Below the pieces are notes generated by a model, which worked only from the letters and a program-made list of their open reading frames with translations, made no database searches and had not been told where the DNA came from. Made by a program: the position numbers and the translations under genes. A stretch of DNA of 64,000 nt from Cellulomonas sp. KH9 (GTDB lineage Bacteria > Actinomycetota > Actinomycetes > Actinomycetales > Cellulomonadaceae), in NCBI RefSeq assembly GCF_900114185.1, contig NZ_FOSE01000005.1, positions 248,001 to 312,000 of the forward strand. The letters run 5' to 3'. Positions 25,355-36,550 of this stretch are shown here, one piece after another; the first letter of the stretch is position 1; the number at the start of each line of letters is the position of its first letter.

Positions 25355-27702
25355 CCGACACCACGCCCGCCGCGCCGGCGACCCCGGCCTTCCCCGCCGG
25401 CTCCGTCCTCGGCTACCCCCGCATCGGCCCGCGCCGCGAGCTGAAGAAGGCCCTCGAGGCGTTCTGGGCCGGGCGCACCTCGGCCGACGAGGTCGAGGCC
25501 GTCGCCGCGGACCTGCGCCGCCGCACCCGGACGCGCCTCGCCGAGCTCGGGCTCGCCACCGACGCGCCCGCGATCCCCAGCGCGTTCTCCTTCTACGACC
25601 AGGTGCTGGACGCGACCGCGCTCGTCGGGGCCGTGCCCGCCCGGTTCGCGGACCTGCAGGACGCCGACGGCCGCCTCGACCTGGCCGGCTACTCGACCGT
25701 GGCCCGCGGCCGCGGCGACGACCTGCCGCTCGAGATGACGAAGTGGTTCGACACGAACTACCACTACCTCGTGCCCGAGATCGGCCCGGACACGCAGTTC
25801 CGCTACGCGTCCGACCGTCCGGTCGCCGAGTTCACCGAGGCGCTGGCCGAGGGCGTGCTGACGCGGCCCGTCGTCGTCGGACCCGTCACGTACCTCGCGC
25901 TGGCGAAGCCCACGGAGGACGCGCCGGCCGACTTCTCGCCGATCGACCGCCTGGACGACATCCTGCCCGTCTACGCCCGCCTGCTCACCGAGCTCGCGGC
26001 CGCCGGTGCCACCTGGGTGCAGATCGACGAGCCCGCGCTCGTCTCCGACTCCGTCGGCGTCTCCGCCGAGGTCCTCGCCGACGCCACGACGCGCGCCTAC
26101 CGGGCGCTGGCGACCGAGCTCGCCCGCCCGCAGCGGCCCGCGATCCTGCTCGCCGCCCCGTACGGCGACCTCGGTGCCGCCCTGCCCGTCGTCGCGGCCA
26201 CGGACGTCGAGGGCCTCGCGCTCGACCTCGTCCGCGGCGACGCCCCGACCGTCGCCGTCGCCGGCCTGGCCGGCAAGACGCTCGTCGGCGGCGTGGTCGA
26301 CGGCCACAACATCTGGCGCGCGGACCTCGACGCCAAGCTCACCGTCCTCGAGCAGCTCGGGACGCTCGGCGCGGCCGCGGTCACCGTCGGCACGTCGACG
26401 TCGCTGTTCCACGTCCCCCACACGCTCGAGGACGAGCCCGCGCTCGACCGCACGCTGGTGTCCTGGCTCGCCTTCGCGGACGAGAAGGTCCGCGAGGTCG
26501 CCACGCTCGCCCAGGGGCTGACCGCGGGCCGCGCGGCGGTCGCCGAGCAGCTGCGCGCCGCGTCCGACGCGGTGCAGTCCCGCGCGACGGCCCCGGGCGT
26601 CGTGCGTCCGGAGGTCCGCGAGCGTGCCGCCGCCCTGACCGACGAGCAGTTCCGCCGCGGCCCGTTCGACCAGCGCAAGGCCGCCCAGGCCGCCCGCCTC
26701 GACCTGCCGGCGCTGCCGACGACGACCATCGGCTCGTTCCCGCAGACCCCCGAGATCCGCAAGGCGCGTGCCGCCTTCGGCAAGGGCGAGCTGACGGCGG
26801 AGCAGTACGAGAACGAGATGAAGGCGGAGATCCGCCGCGTCGTCGAGCTGCAGGAGCGCATCGGCCTGGACGTGCTGGTGCACGGCGAGCCCGAGCGCAA
26901 CGACATGGTCCAGTACTTCGCCGAGAACCTCGACGGGTTCGCCGTCACGCAGAACGGCTGGGTCCAGTCGTACGGGTCGCGGTGCACGCGACCGTCGATC
27001 CTGTGGGGCGACGTGTCGCGACCCGCGCCCATCACCGTCGCGTGGGCGCAGTACGCGCAGTCGCTCACGGCGAAGCCGATGAAGGGCATGCTCACCGGCC
27101 CGGTGACGATCCTGGCGTGGTCCTTCGTCCGTGACGACCAGCCGCTGGGCGACACCGCCAACCAGGTGGCCCTCGCGCTGCGCGACGAGATCGCGGACCT
27201 CGAGGCCGCCGGCATCGCGGTCGTCCAGGTCGACGAGCCCGCGCTGCGCGAGCTGCTGCCGCTGCGCGAGAAGGACCACGCCGCGTACCTCGACTGGTCG
27301 GTCCGCTCGTTCCGGCTCTCGACGGCCGGCGTGCGCCCGGACACGCAGATCCACACGCACCTGTGCTACTCGGAGTTCGGCGAGATCATGGAGGCGATCG
27401 ACGGCCTGGACGCCGACGTGACCAGCATCGAGGCCGCGCGCTCGAAGATGGAGATCCTCGGCGACATCGCCGCGGCGGGCTACCCGCGCGCCGTGGGCCC
27501 GGGCGTCTACGACATCCACTCCCCGCGCGTCCCGTCGGAGGCGGAGGTCACCGAGCTGCTCACCGAGGCGGTCCGCACCATCGCCGTCGACCAGCTCTGG
27601 GTCAACCCGGACTGCGGCCTCAAGACCCGCCGCTACGAGGAGGTCACCCCCTCCCTCGAGCACCTGGTCGCGGCCACCCGCACGGTCCGCGCGACGCTCT
27701 GA
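25351..27702 (+). CDS. metE: MetE, cobalamin-independent methionine synthase
   Basis: 783 residues, normal length. The N-terminal barrel starts [19 protein letters not shown]; the C-terminal catalytic barrel holds [10 protein letters not shown], the zinc ligands His and Cys in [11 protein letters not shown] and the last Cys in [10 protein letters not shown]. It transfers a methyl group from 5-methyl-THF to homocysteine. The ATG overlaps the metF stop (ATGA) with GAGG upstream. A strong hairpin follows 10 bp after the stop. Confidence 0.97.
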   Translation: MTDTTPAAPATPAFPAGSVLGYPRIGPRRELKKALEAFWAGRTSADEVEAVAADLRRRTRTRLAELGLATDAPAIPSAFSFYDQVLDATALVGAVPARFADLQDADGRLDLAGYSTVARGRGDDLPLEMTKWFDTNYHYLVPEIGPDTQFRYASDRPVAEFTEALAEGVLTRPVVVGPVTYLALAKPTEDAPADFSPIDRLDDILPVYARLLTELAAAGATWVQIDEPALVSDSVGVSAEVLADATTRAYRALATELARPQRPAILLAAPYGDLGAALPVVAATDVEGLALDLVRGDAPTVAVAGLAGKTLVGGVVDGHNIWRADLDAKLTVLEQLGTLGAAAVTVGTSTSLFHVPHTLEDEPALDRTLVSWLAFADEKVREVATLAQGLTAGRAAVAEQLRAASDAVQSRATAPGVVRPEVRERAAALTDEQFRRGPFDQRKAAQAARLDLPALPTTTIGSFPQTPEIRKARAAFGKGELTAEQYENEMKAEIRRVVELQERIGLDVLVHGEPERNDMVQYFAENLDGFAVTQNGWVQSYGSRCTRPSILWGDVSRPAPITVAWAQYAQSLTAKPMKGMLTGPVTILAWSFVRDDQPLGDTANQVALALRDEIADLEAAGIAVVQVDEPALRELLPLREKDHAAYLDWSVRSFRLSTAGVRPDTQIHTHLCYSEFGEIMEAIDGLDADVTSIEAARSKMEILGDIAAAGYPRAVGPGVYDIHSPRVPSEAEVTELLTEAVRTIAVDQLWVNPDCGLKTRRYEEVTPSLEHLVAATRTVRATL

Positions 27703-27712
27703 CGGCACGGTC

Positions 27713-27740
27713 GGCGCCCGCCCCGCACCGGGCGGGCGCC
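27713..27740 (+). terminator. hairpin terminator of metF-metE
   Basis: GGCGCCCGCCC (27713-27723) pairs perfectly with GGGCGGGCGCC (27730-27740) over a 6-nt loop, 10 bp after the metE stop. No T-run follows. Confidence 0.75.
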
Positions 27741-27824
27741 GTCGTCGCTGGGGTCCTCGTCGGGTGCGCCGGGCCCCTGCACCACCCCGTCGAGCGTCAT
27801 GAGCTCGTGCACCGTCAACCGCAT
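27741..27824 (-). pseudogene. N-terminal remnant of a dihydrofolate-reductase-family gene
   Basis: On the minus strand the first 27 codons read MRLTVHELMTLDGVVQGPG then APDEDPS, the typical start of the RibD-C/dihydrofolate reductase-like family, whose members are about 180-220 residues. Similarity ends abruptly at about 27744, where the frame enters the metE terminator hairpin and soon stops. The rest of the gene is missing, so this is a deletion remnant. No ribosome site was seen. Confidence 0.55.
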
Positions 27825-27952
27825 CGCGCACGTCCCGTCGTCCGCCGTCCTGCCGACCGACCGGCGCGGGCACCGGGACTCGTCGGGCGGGCACCCCTGC
27901 CCGACCCCCTTCCCGCGGCAAGGCGGTCCGGTCCGGCCCTACCCTGCGGTGC

Positions 27953-29107
27953 ATGGGTTCACCGTTCGACGTCACCGTCGCCGACATGCGCCGCCGCACC
28001 TCGCTGAAGTGGCACACCTACCCCGACGACGTCCTGCCGGCGTTCGTCGCCGAGATGGACGTCCTGCCGCCCGACGCGGTCGTGGACGCCACCGTCGCCG
28101 CGCTGACGACGGGTGACACCGGTTACGAACCGGGCCCGAGCAGCCCGCGCGGCGTGGCGTACGCCGAGGCGTTCGCGGAGTTCGCCGCGCGGCAGCACGG
28201 GTGGGACGTCCCCGTGGAGCGCACGCGCATGGTGCCGGACGTGATGATCGGTGCGGCCGAGGTGCTGGCCGTGGTCACGGAGCCGGGCGACGGCGTCGTG
28301 GTGAACCCGCCCGTGTACCCGCCGTTCCGCGCGTTCGTCGAGCACGCCGGCCGGCGCGTGGTGGGCGCGCCGCTCAGCCCCGCCGGCCGCCTGGACCTCG
28401 ACGCCCTCGACCAGGCCTTCCGCGACGCGCGCGCGTACCTGCTGTGCCACCCGCACAACCCGACGGGCACCCTGCACTCCGCCGACGAGCTGCGGGCCGT
28501 CGGTCAGCTGGCGGCCCGCCACGGTGTGCGGGTGGTGGCCGACGAGATCCACGCCCCGCTGGTCGTGGGCGACGAGCCGTTCGTCCCCACGACCACCGTG
28601 ATCCCGGACGCGATCGCACTGCACTCGGCGTCGAAGGCGTTCAACCTCGCAGGGCTCAAGGCCGCGCTGGCGGTCCCCGGCCCCGCGGCGGACGACCTGC
28701 GGGACCTGCCGGAGATCGTCGGCCACGGTGTCAGCCACGTCGCGTCGATCGCCCACCAGGCGGCCTACCGCCGGGGGGACGCCTGGCTCGCGGACGTGCT
28801 GGCCGCGATCCGGGCCAACGGTGACCTCGTCGCCCGGACGCTCGCCGACCGCCTGCCGCAGGCGCGGTGGCACCGCCCCGCCGCGACGTACTTCGCCTGG
28901 CTGGACCTGCGGGAGACGCCGGCCGTCGCGGCGACCGGGGCCGACCCGGCACACCTCCTGCTGGAGCGCGGCCGCCTGGCCGTGAACGCGGGGCCGACGT
29001 TCGGGCCCGGCGGCAACGGCCACGTGCGGCTGAACCTCGCGACGTCCACGGCGATCCTCACCGACGCCCTGGACCGCCTCACGACGACGCTCGACGCTCC
29101 GCGCTGA
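27953..29107 (+). CDS. MalY/PatB-type PLP-dependent C-S lyase
   Basis: 384 residues of fold-type I aminotransferases. The segment LKWHTYPDDVLPAFVAEMD at the N-terminus is specific for the MalY/PatB branch (cystathionine beta-lyase activity) rather than true aminotransferases. PHNPTG, ADEIHAPLV and the PLP lysine in SASKAFNLAG are present. It lies just after metF-metE, which fits a role in homocysteine formation. TACCCT ends 7 nt before the ATG, so it has its own leaderless-type promoter and is not part of the met operon. Confidence 0.88.
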   Translation: MGSPFDVTVADMRRRTSLKWHTYPDDVLPAFVAEMDVLPPDAVVDATVAALTTGDTGYEPGPSSPRGVAYAEAFAEFAARQHGWDVPVERTRMVPDVMIGAAEVLAVVTEPGDGVVVNPPVYPPFRAFVEHAGRRVVGAPLSPAGRLDLDALDQAFRDARAYLLCHPHNPTGTLHSADELRAVGQLAARHGVRVVADEIHAPLVVGDEPFVPTTTVIPDAIALHSASKAFNLAGLKAALAVPGPAADDLRDLPEIVGHGVSHVASIAHQAAYRRGDAWLADVLAAIRANGDLVARTLADRLPQARWHRPAATYFAWLDLRETPAVAATGADPAHLLLERGRLAVNAGPTFGPGGNGHVRLNLATSTAILTDALDRLTTTLDAPR

Positions 29108-29167
29108 CGCCGCCCCCGGCGACGGGACACCGCGGGGCCGAGGGCTGGATCGCCCTCTCACGGGAAA

Positions 29168-29200
29168 GGGCTGGATCGCTCCTCCGGAGCGACCCAGCCC
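29168..29200. terminator. bidirectional hairpin between the C-S lyase and hsp20 genes
   Basis: GGGCTGG-A-TCGCTCC (29168-29182) pairs with GGAGCGA-C-CCAGCCC (29186-29200) over a TCC loop; only one A/C mismatch. A partial copy of the left arm (GGGCTGGATCGC) precedes it at 29142-29153. It lies between converging genes. Confidence 0.75.
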
Positions 29201-29219
29201 TGGTACCCGGGCTCGCCGG

Positions 29220-29657
29220 TCAGTCGGCGGTGGCACCCGCCTCGATCGGCGTCGAGGCGGCCCCGTGCTGCACCTCGATGCGGCGCGGCCTGGCCTCCTC
29301 GGCCACCGGGACGGTGAGGGTCAGCACGCCGTCCGTGTAGGTGGCGCTGATCCGGTCGAGCGCGAGGCCGCGGCCCACGGTGAGCTGCCGCGCGTACTGC
29401 CCGACGGGGCGCTCCTTCGCGAGCCACTGCACGTCGTGCTCCGTGCGGGCGCTGCGCTGGGCGCGGATGGTCAGGGTGCGGTCGTCCACGCTCACGTCGA
29501 TGGTGCCCGGGTCGGCACCCGGCAGGTCGACGTGCAGGACGTAGTGGTCGCCGTCGCGGTACAGGTCCATCGGCATGGTGGCCGACGCACGGTCGGACGC
29601 CAGCACCTGCGCGAGCACACGGTCCATCTCCTGGAACGGGTCGAAACGAGTAGCCAC
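29220..29657 (-). CDS. Hsp20/alpha-crystallin small heat-shock protein
   Basis: 145 residues. The alpha-crystallin domain spans about residues 28-125, with VDLPGADPGTIDVSVDDRTLTIRA and the conserved DGVLTLTVPV near its end. Small heat-shock proteins hold unfolding proteins as ATP-independent oligomers. The GTG start at 29657 has GGAGG about 9 nt upstream. A CIRCE element lies 92 bp upstream, so HrcA repression is predicted. Confidence 0.95.
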   Translation of the reverse strand: MATRFDPFQEMDRVLAQVLASDRASATMPMDLYRDGDHYVLHVDLPGADPGTIDVSVDDRTLTIRAQRSARTEHDVQWLAKERPVGQYARQLTVGRGLALDRISATYTDGVLTLTVPVAEEARPRRIEVQHGAASTPIEAGATAD

Positions 29658-29748
29658 GCCCCATCACCTCCTCGACGTGGGGCCCGGACCTCCCGGTGCC
29701 CCGGTGCTCCCCGGCGGGCTCGGCCGCCGGCTGGCTACACGTCAAGAA

Positions 29749-29775
29749 TTAGCACTCGAGGGTCGAGAGTGCCAA
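29749..29775 (-). promoter_or_regulatory. CIRCE element (HrcA operator) overlapping the hsp20 promoter
   Basis: TTAGCACTC, 9 nt, GAGTGCCAA; the consensus CIRCE is TTAGCACTC-N9-GAGTGCTAA, so only one position differs. Read on the minus strand, TTGGCA (-35) and CTAATT (-10) are 17 nt apart within it, so HrcA binding would block the promoter. A second palindrome TTCGCT-CAG-AGCGAA lies at 29793-29807. Confidence 0.9.
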
Positions 29776-29893
29776 CCGCTCCGGCGGCGGTTTTCGCTCA
29801 GAGCGAACACGCTCGCACGCGGCGACGGGATCATCGGTCGCCGCACCACGCGCGGCGCCCGGACGCCCTCTCACCCGAGGGCGGGGCGGCGGC

Positions 29894-30346
29894 TCAGGCG
29901 GAGCGGTCCACGGACCGCTCGTCCGCGGCGAACCCCGCGACGAACTGCAGCAGGCCCTCGACGATCGGCACGTCCGCGTCCAGCCACGGCACGTCGAGCC
30001 ACTGCCCGGCGGGCAGCCAGCGCAGCTGGTCGTGCTCGACGATGGGCTCGGGCTCGCCCTCGACCACCTCGGCGAACCACAGGCGCATGACGTACTGGTC
30101 GGACAGTCGCCACATCCCGTCGTCGGGGCCCAGCAGCTCGACGCCGAGGCCCACGCGCACACCGAGCTCCTCGCGGAGCTCGCGGTGCAGGGCCTCCTCG
30201 GGTGTCTCCCCCGGCTCGACCTTGCCGCCGGGGAACTCCCACCGGCCGGCGAGGCTGGCGGGGGTGGCGCGACGCGCCGCGAGCAGCAGACGCGGGTCGT
30301 CGAGGTCGTCGACGACGGCTGCCGCCACGACGAGCACAGGAGTCAT
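29894..30346 (-). CDS. Nudix hydrolase (MutT-type)
   Basis: 150 residues. The Nudix box G-x5-E-x7-RE-x2-EE-x-G is intact at residues 41-62 (starts GKVEPGE, ends RELREELG), preceded by GRWEFPG. This closely resembles MutT/CTP-pyrophosphohydrolases that remove oxidised nucleotides. The ATG at 30346 gives the compact MutT length; CAGACT ends 6 nt upstream. It is a single gene; substrate cannot be assigned exactly. Confidence 0.92.
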   Translation of the reverse strand: MTPVLVVAAAVVDDLDDPRLLLAARRATPASLAGRWEFPGGKVEPGETPEEALHRELREELGVRVGLGVELLGPDDGMWRLSDQYVMRLWFAEVVEGEPEPIVEHDQLRWLPAGQWLDVPWLDADVPIVEGLLQFVAGFAADERSVDRSA

Positions 30347-30740
30347 GGAACGAGTCTGCCAGCCGCGCGTCACAGCGGGGTCACGAGGGCCCGGCACAAG
30401 ATCCACCGCGGCGGGATGGCGTGGCGACGCCGTCACGGCACGGGCCCGCGGGGCGGCCGCGCGTCACGGCGACACGGGCCCTCGGGTCACAGGCGTGTCA
30501 TGTGGGTATGCCCGCGCTGGTCACAGCCCCGTGATGGGGCGCACGCCCCGGGGCGCGGTGCTGTCCGGACGACCAGGCCCGCCAGGGACGGTCGTCGCGG
30601 CGCCATCCGTCGCAGCCGCGTCACGACGGTGTGGCGTGGCGGGTGCGGGAGGTCGCGTACGGCCGGGGAGGTCCGGCCGGGCGGGACGGGAGACGGGTGG
30701 GAGCGCTGCGCGGGCAGACCCTCCGACCCCGGCGTGGAGG
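30347..30740. other. 394-bp intergenic region with seven direct GTCAC copies
   Basis: No credible gene. GTCAC occurs on the plus strand at 30369, 30380, 30432, 30463, 30486, 30520 and 30620; the first pair is spaced 11 bp (GTCAC-N6-GTCAC), the pitch of OmpR-family response-regulator sites. It separates the start of the Nudix gene from the end of the LuxR-type gene. Confidence 0.4.
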
Positions 30741-30977
30741 TCAGCGGATGCCGTGGGCCTCGGCCCATGCGACGGCCTCGGCACGCGTGGACGCGCCGAT
30801 CTTGCGGTAGACGCTGCGCACCTGGGACTTGACGGTGTTGCGGGTGACGAAGAGCCGCGTCGCGATCTCCTCGAGCGTGACGTCCTCGGCGAGCTCCGCC
30901 AGCACGACCCGCTCGCGGCGGGTCAGCGCGTGGGCCGCCGTCGTGTGCAAGGTCGCGCTCGTGTCCAGCATGGTCAT
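30741..30977 (-). CDS. LuxR-type HTH-only regulator
   Basis: 78 residues consisting almost entirely of a LuxR/GerE HTH (LTRRERVVLAELAEDVTLEEI, then RLFVTRNTVKSQVRSVYRKIG). No receiver or sensor domain is attached. The ATG at 30977 is fixed by GGAGG 5 nt upstream; the frame stays open to 31127 without another ribosome site. Such orphan GerE domains usually bind DNA as dimers. Targets are not evident; the upstream 330 bp hold its promoter region. Confidence 0.85.
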   Translation of the reverse strand: MTMLDTSATLHTTAAHALTRRERVVLAELAEDVTLEEIATRLFVTRNTVKSQVRSVYRKIGASTRAEAVAWAEAHGIR

Positions 30978-31305
30978 GATGTCCTCCGGTGGGCGGCAGG
31001 ACCGGACTCTCCGGACCCGCGTCGGCTGCATACCGGATGAGAGCGACATGCGTCGTGGGTATGACGCGGAATCGGCCGTTCTCCTCGAATCACCGTGAGA
31101 TCCCCCCCGCGGTGCCGATAGCTGCACCTGACATGACGACTCTCGGAACCCCCTGATACGTCACGAGTGAAGGCCGTCGTCCAGCACTGTGCGTCACATC
31201 ACCCGTTCGGGGCAAGCACCCGGACGCATGGCGGAACGGCTGCGACGTCCCCCGGACGGCGCAGTCCTGGGTACCACCACCTACGCCACCCCTGGTCCAC
31301 CCCCG
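30978..31305. other. intergenic region upstream of the LuxR-type gene
   Basis: 328 bp without a supportable gene. It holds the ribosome site of the LuxR-type gene (just upstream of 30977) and the 3' flank of gcvH. It is less GC-rich than the surroundings (for example 31060-31160), as promoter regions often are. No clear terminator or operator was identified. Confidence 0.4.
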
Positions 31306-31677
31306 TCAGGGGTTGAGCGCACCGTACTCCGCGGCGGACAGCAGCGGACCCGCGGACGTCATGTCGACGCGCAGCAGCCACCCGGCGCCGTACGGGTCGG
31401 CGTTGACCAGCGACGGGTCGTCGACGACCGCCTGGTTGACCTCGGCCACCGTGCCCGACACCGGGGAGAACAGCTCGGACACGGACTTGGTCGACTCGAT
31501 CTCCCCGATGACCGACCCCGCCTCGACGGTGTCGCCCACGGCGGGCAGCTCGACGAAGACGATGTCCCCCAGCGCCTCGGCGGCGACGGACGTGATGCCC
31601 ACGGTCACGGGCGACGAGTCGTCGACCCACTCGTGCTCGGCGGTGTACTGCAGCGTGGCGGGCAGCTCGGCGGCCAT
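31306..31677 (-). CDS. gcvH: GcvH, glycine cleavage system H protein
   Basis: 123 residues, the small lipoyl carrier. The lipoylation motif [12 protein letters not shown] places the modified lysine at K64; AEHEW and [13 protein letters not shown] are family signatures. It shuttles the aminomethyl group from GcvP to GcvT. AGGAG lies 7 nt before the ATG. It is last in gcvP-gcvT-gcvH, 61 bp after gcvT, all under the upstream glycine riboswitch. Confidence 0.97.
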   Translation of the reverse strand: MAAELPATLQYTAEHEWVDDSSPVTVGITSVAAEALGDIVFVELPAVGDTVEAGSVIGEIESTKSVSELFSPVSGTVAEVNQAVVDDPSLVNADPYGAGWLLRVDMTSAGPLLSAAEYGALNP

Positions 31678-31738
31678 GGAGGGCTCCTGTCGGGTCGGGG
31701 TTGCGGGACGGCGTGGTGGGCGACGGGTGGCGCCGCGG

Positions 31739-32902
31739 TCACCGAGGACGACGGTAGAAGGGCAGGGCCACGACGCGCACCGGTTCGCGCCGACCGCGCA
31801 CGTCGACCGCGAGCTCGGTGCCCTCGGCGCTCACCTCGGGCGTCACGTACGCCATCGCGACCGGGTGGCCGAGCGTCGGTGACGGCGCGCCCGAGGTGAC
31901 GGTCCCGACCACGGGGGCGTCCGGCTGCGTGGACGCGTGGACGGCGTACCCGTGGCGGGCCGCGCGCCGGCCCAGGCCCTGCAGGCCGACCAGCACACGG
32001 GCCGGTGCGCTGTGGGCCCGCGCGGCGAGGGCGTCGCGGCCGACGAACGGCACGGGCTCCCCGTCGGCGTCCACCTTGTCGAGGCGGACCACGCGGCCGA
32101 GGCCCGCGTCGTGCGGGGTGGTGGTGCGGTCGAGCTCGTTGCCGTACAGGGGCATGCCGGCCTCGAGCCGCAGCGAGTCGCGCGCCGACAGGCCCGCCGG
32201 GACGAGCCCGTGGTCGGCCCCTGCGGCCAGCAGCGCCCGCCACAGCGCGGGGGTGCCGTCGGCGTCGACGAAGAACTCGAACCCGTCCTCGCCCGTGTAC
32301 CCGGTGCGCGCCACGAGGACCGGCCGGCCCTCGAACCGCATCGGGAGGCAGGCGTAGTAGCGCAGGGTCGCCGGGGTGACGTCCGCCGGGCCGTCCGGGT
32401 CCGGCGCCAGGCCGGGCAGCGCCTCGACGACCGCCAGCGCGTGCGGCCCCTGGACGGCGACCAGGCCGGTCGCGGCCGAGCGGTCCTCGACCTGCACGTC
32501 CAGGCCCGTCGCGGCGGCCCGGTCGCGCAGCTCGGCGAGCACCACCGCGTGGTTGGAGGCGTTGGCGACGACGAGGTACGTCGTCTCCCCCGTGCGGTAG
32601 ACGACGAGGTCGTCGATCACGCCGCCGTCCTCCTGGACGACCATCGTGTAGCGCGCGCCGAGCACCCGCAGACCGCTGAGGTTCCCCACGAGCGCGCGGT
32701 CGAGGTACGCGCCGGCGTCCTGGCCCGTCACCTCGATCTCGCCCATGTGGGACAGGTCGAACAACCCGGCGGCCGTGCGCACCGCGGTGTGCTCGGCCAG
32801 GTCGGAGGTGTACCGCAGCGGCATCTGCCAGCCCGCGAACGCGGTGAGGGCGGCGCCGAGGGCCACGTGCTCGTCGTGCAGGGGCGAGTGCTGCTCGGTC
32901 AT
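31739..32902 (-). CDS. gcvT: GcvT, aminomethyltransferase (glycine cleavage T protein)
   Basis: 387 residues. Motifs: [12 protein letters not shown] and [10 protein letters not shown] at the start, [27 protein letters not shown] with the catalytic-site Asp, and [17 protein letters not shown]. It moves the one-carbon unit to tetrahydrofolate, releasing ammonia. The ATG at 32902 has GGAG 5 nt upstream; a second ATG at 32953 overlaps the gcvP stop (ATGA) and would add 17 residues without a ribosome site. Either is possible. Confidence 0.95.
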   Translation of the reverse strand: MTEQHSPLHDEHVALGAALTAFAGWQMPLRYTSDLAEHTAVRTAAGLFDLSHMGEIEVTGQDAGAYLDRALVGNLSGLRVLGARYTMVVQEDGGVIDDLVVYRTGETTYLVVANASNHAVVLAELRDRAAATGLDVQVEDRSAATGLVAVQGPHALAVVEALPGLAPDPDGPADVTPATLRYYACLPMRFEGRPVLVARTGYTGEDGFEFFVDADGTPALWRALLAAGADHGLVPAGLSARDSLRLEAGMPLYGNELDRTTTPHDAGLGRVVRLDKVDADGEPVPFVGRDALAARAHSAPARVLVGLQGLGRRAARHGYAVHASTQPDAPVVGTVTSGAPSPTLGHPVAMAYVTPEVSAEGTELAVDVRGRREPVRVVALPFYRRPR

Positions 32903-32949
32903 CGGGGCTCCGGTCGCGGTGGAGGGCTGCGGGGACGTGCCGGTCGCGC

Positions 32950-35934
<2,985 letters not shown>

Positions 35935-36007
35935 GGGTGCTCCACGGGGTCGTCCGGTCGTGCCGACGCACGGCCCGGGACGGGCAGGGGCTCCCCGCTC
36001 TGTCATC

Positions 36008-36245
36008 CACCCCGTACGGGGTGACCTGAGAGTTTTGCCGGTCCGCCATGAGCACGCCCCGACGGGACGCGGCTCCGGGGCGCGCCGGCTTGCACCGTCG
36101 GTGGGCACCGGACCTGGCCGGCGCCGCTTTCCAGAGTTGCCTGGCCGCGGCGGTACGGGTGCCTGAGAGATTCCCGGGGAGGGTTGCTCCTTCGGCGTCC
36201 CGCGCTGCCGTCCTCGCGGACGGCCGACGGGAGCTCTCCCGCCGC
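36008..36245 (-). promoter_or_regulatory. tandem glycine riboswitch upstream of gcvP
   Basis: Read on the minus strand, aptamer 1 starts GGGAGAGCTC (36240 down), contains GCCGAAGGAGCAACC and ends with AATCTCTCAGGCA; aptamer 2 starts CTCTGGAAAGCG, contains the CACCGACGGTGCAAGCC core and ends CAAAACTCTCAGGT near 36022. These are the two conserved glycine-aptamer cores and linker. A 16-bp palindrome CACCCCGTACGGGGTG at 36008-36023 directly follows and is a likely part of the switching structure. Glycine should turn the operon on. Confidence 0.92.
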
Positions 36246-36550
36246 GGTTCGAGCAGCGTGTTCAGTTGTGCTGGATCCGCGGCCAGCCTACGGCACGGGC
36301 GCCCTGCCGACCCCCGGGGACGGCACCGGACCGGGCGATCCGCGAACCGGTCGTACCCGGGTATTGACGTTAAACCTCCGGACACGACAGCATTCGGACA
36401 ACCCGCCTCTGCAACGCTGCAGACCGCGGGGTGTCGTGGACGTCGAGTGCGTCCACGTCCTTCCGGAGGGGGAAGCATCTCATCGGCTCTCGACGCGGAG
36501 AGCGGGTCCGCTGCGCCCACCTACCGGTCGGTGACAGAGGAGAGGAATCG
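36246..36550 (+). promoter_or_regulatory. promoter region of the secreted esterase operon
   Basis: 305 bp between divergent transcripts. TTGACG at 36364-36369 is a candidate -35, but no good -10 follows at 16-18 nt. An inverted repeat GTGGACG-N7-CGTCCAC lies at 36436-36456. GAGGAGAGG at 36537-36545 is the ribosome site. No gene was seen. Confidence 0.4.

Noticed and set aside
24763-27134. Long overlapping frames across metF-metE on both strands
   Set aside because: GC-rich third positions keep antisense and offset frames open; their Arg/Ala/Pro-rich products lack domains, while the metF/metE frame has clear motifs.
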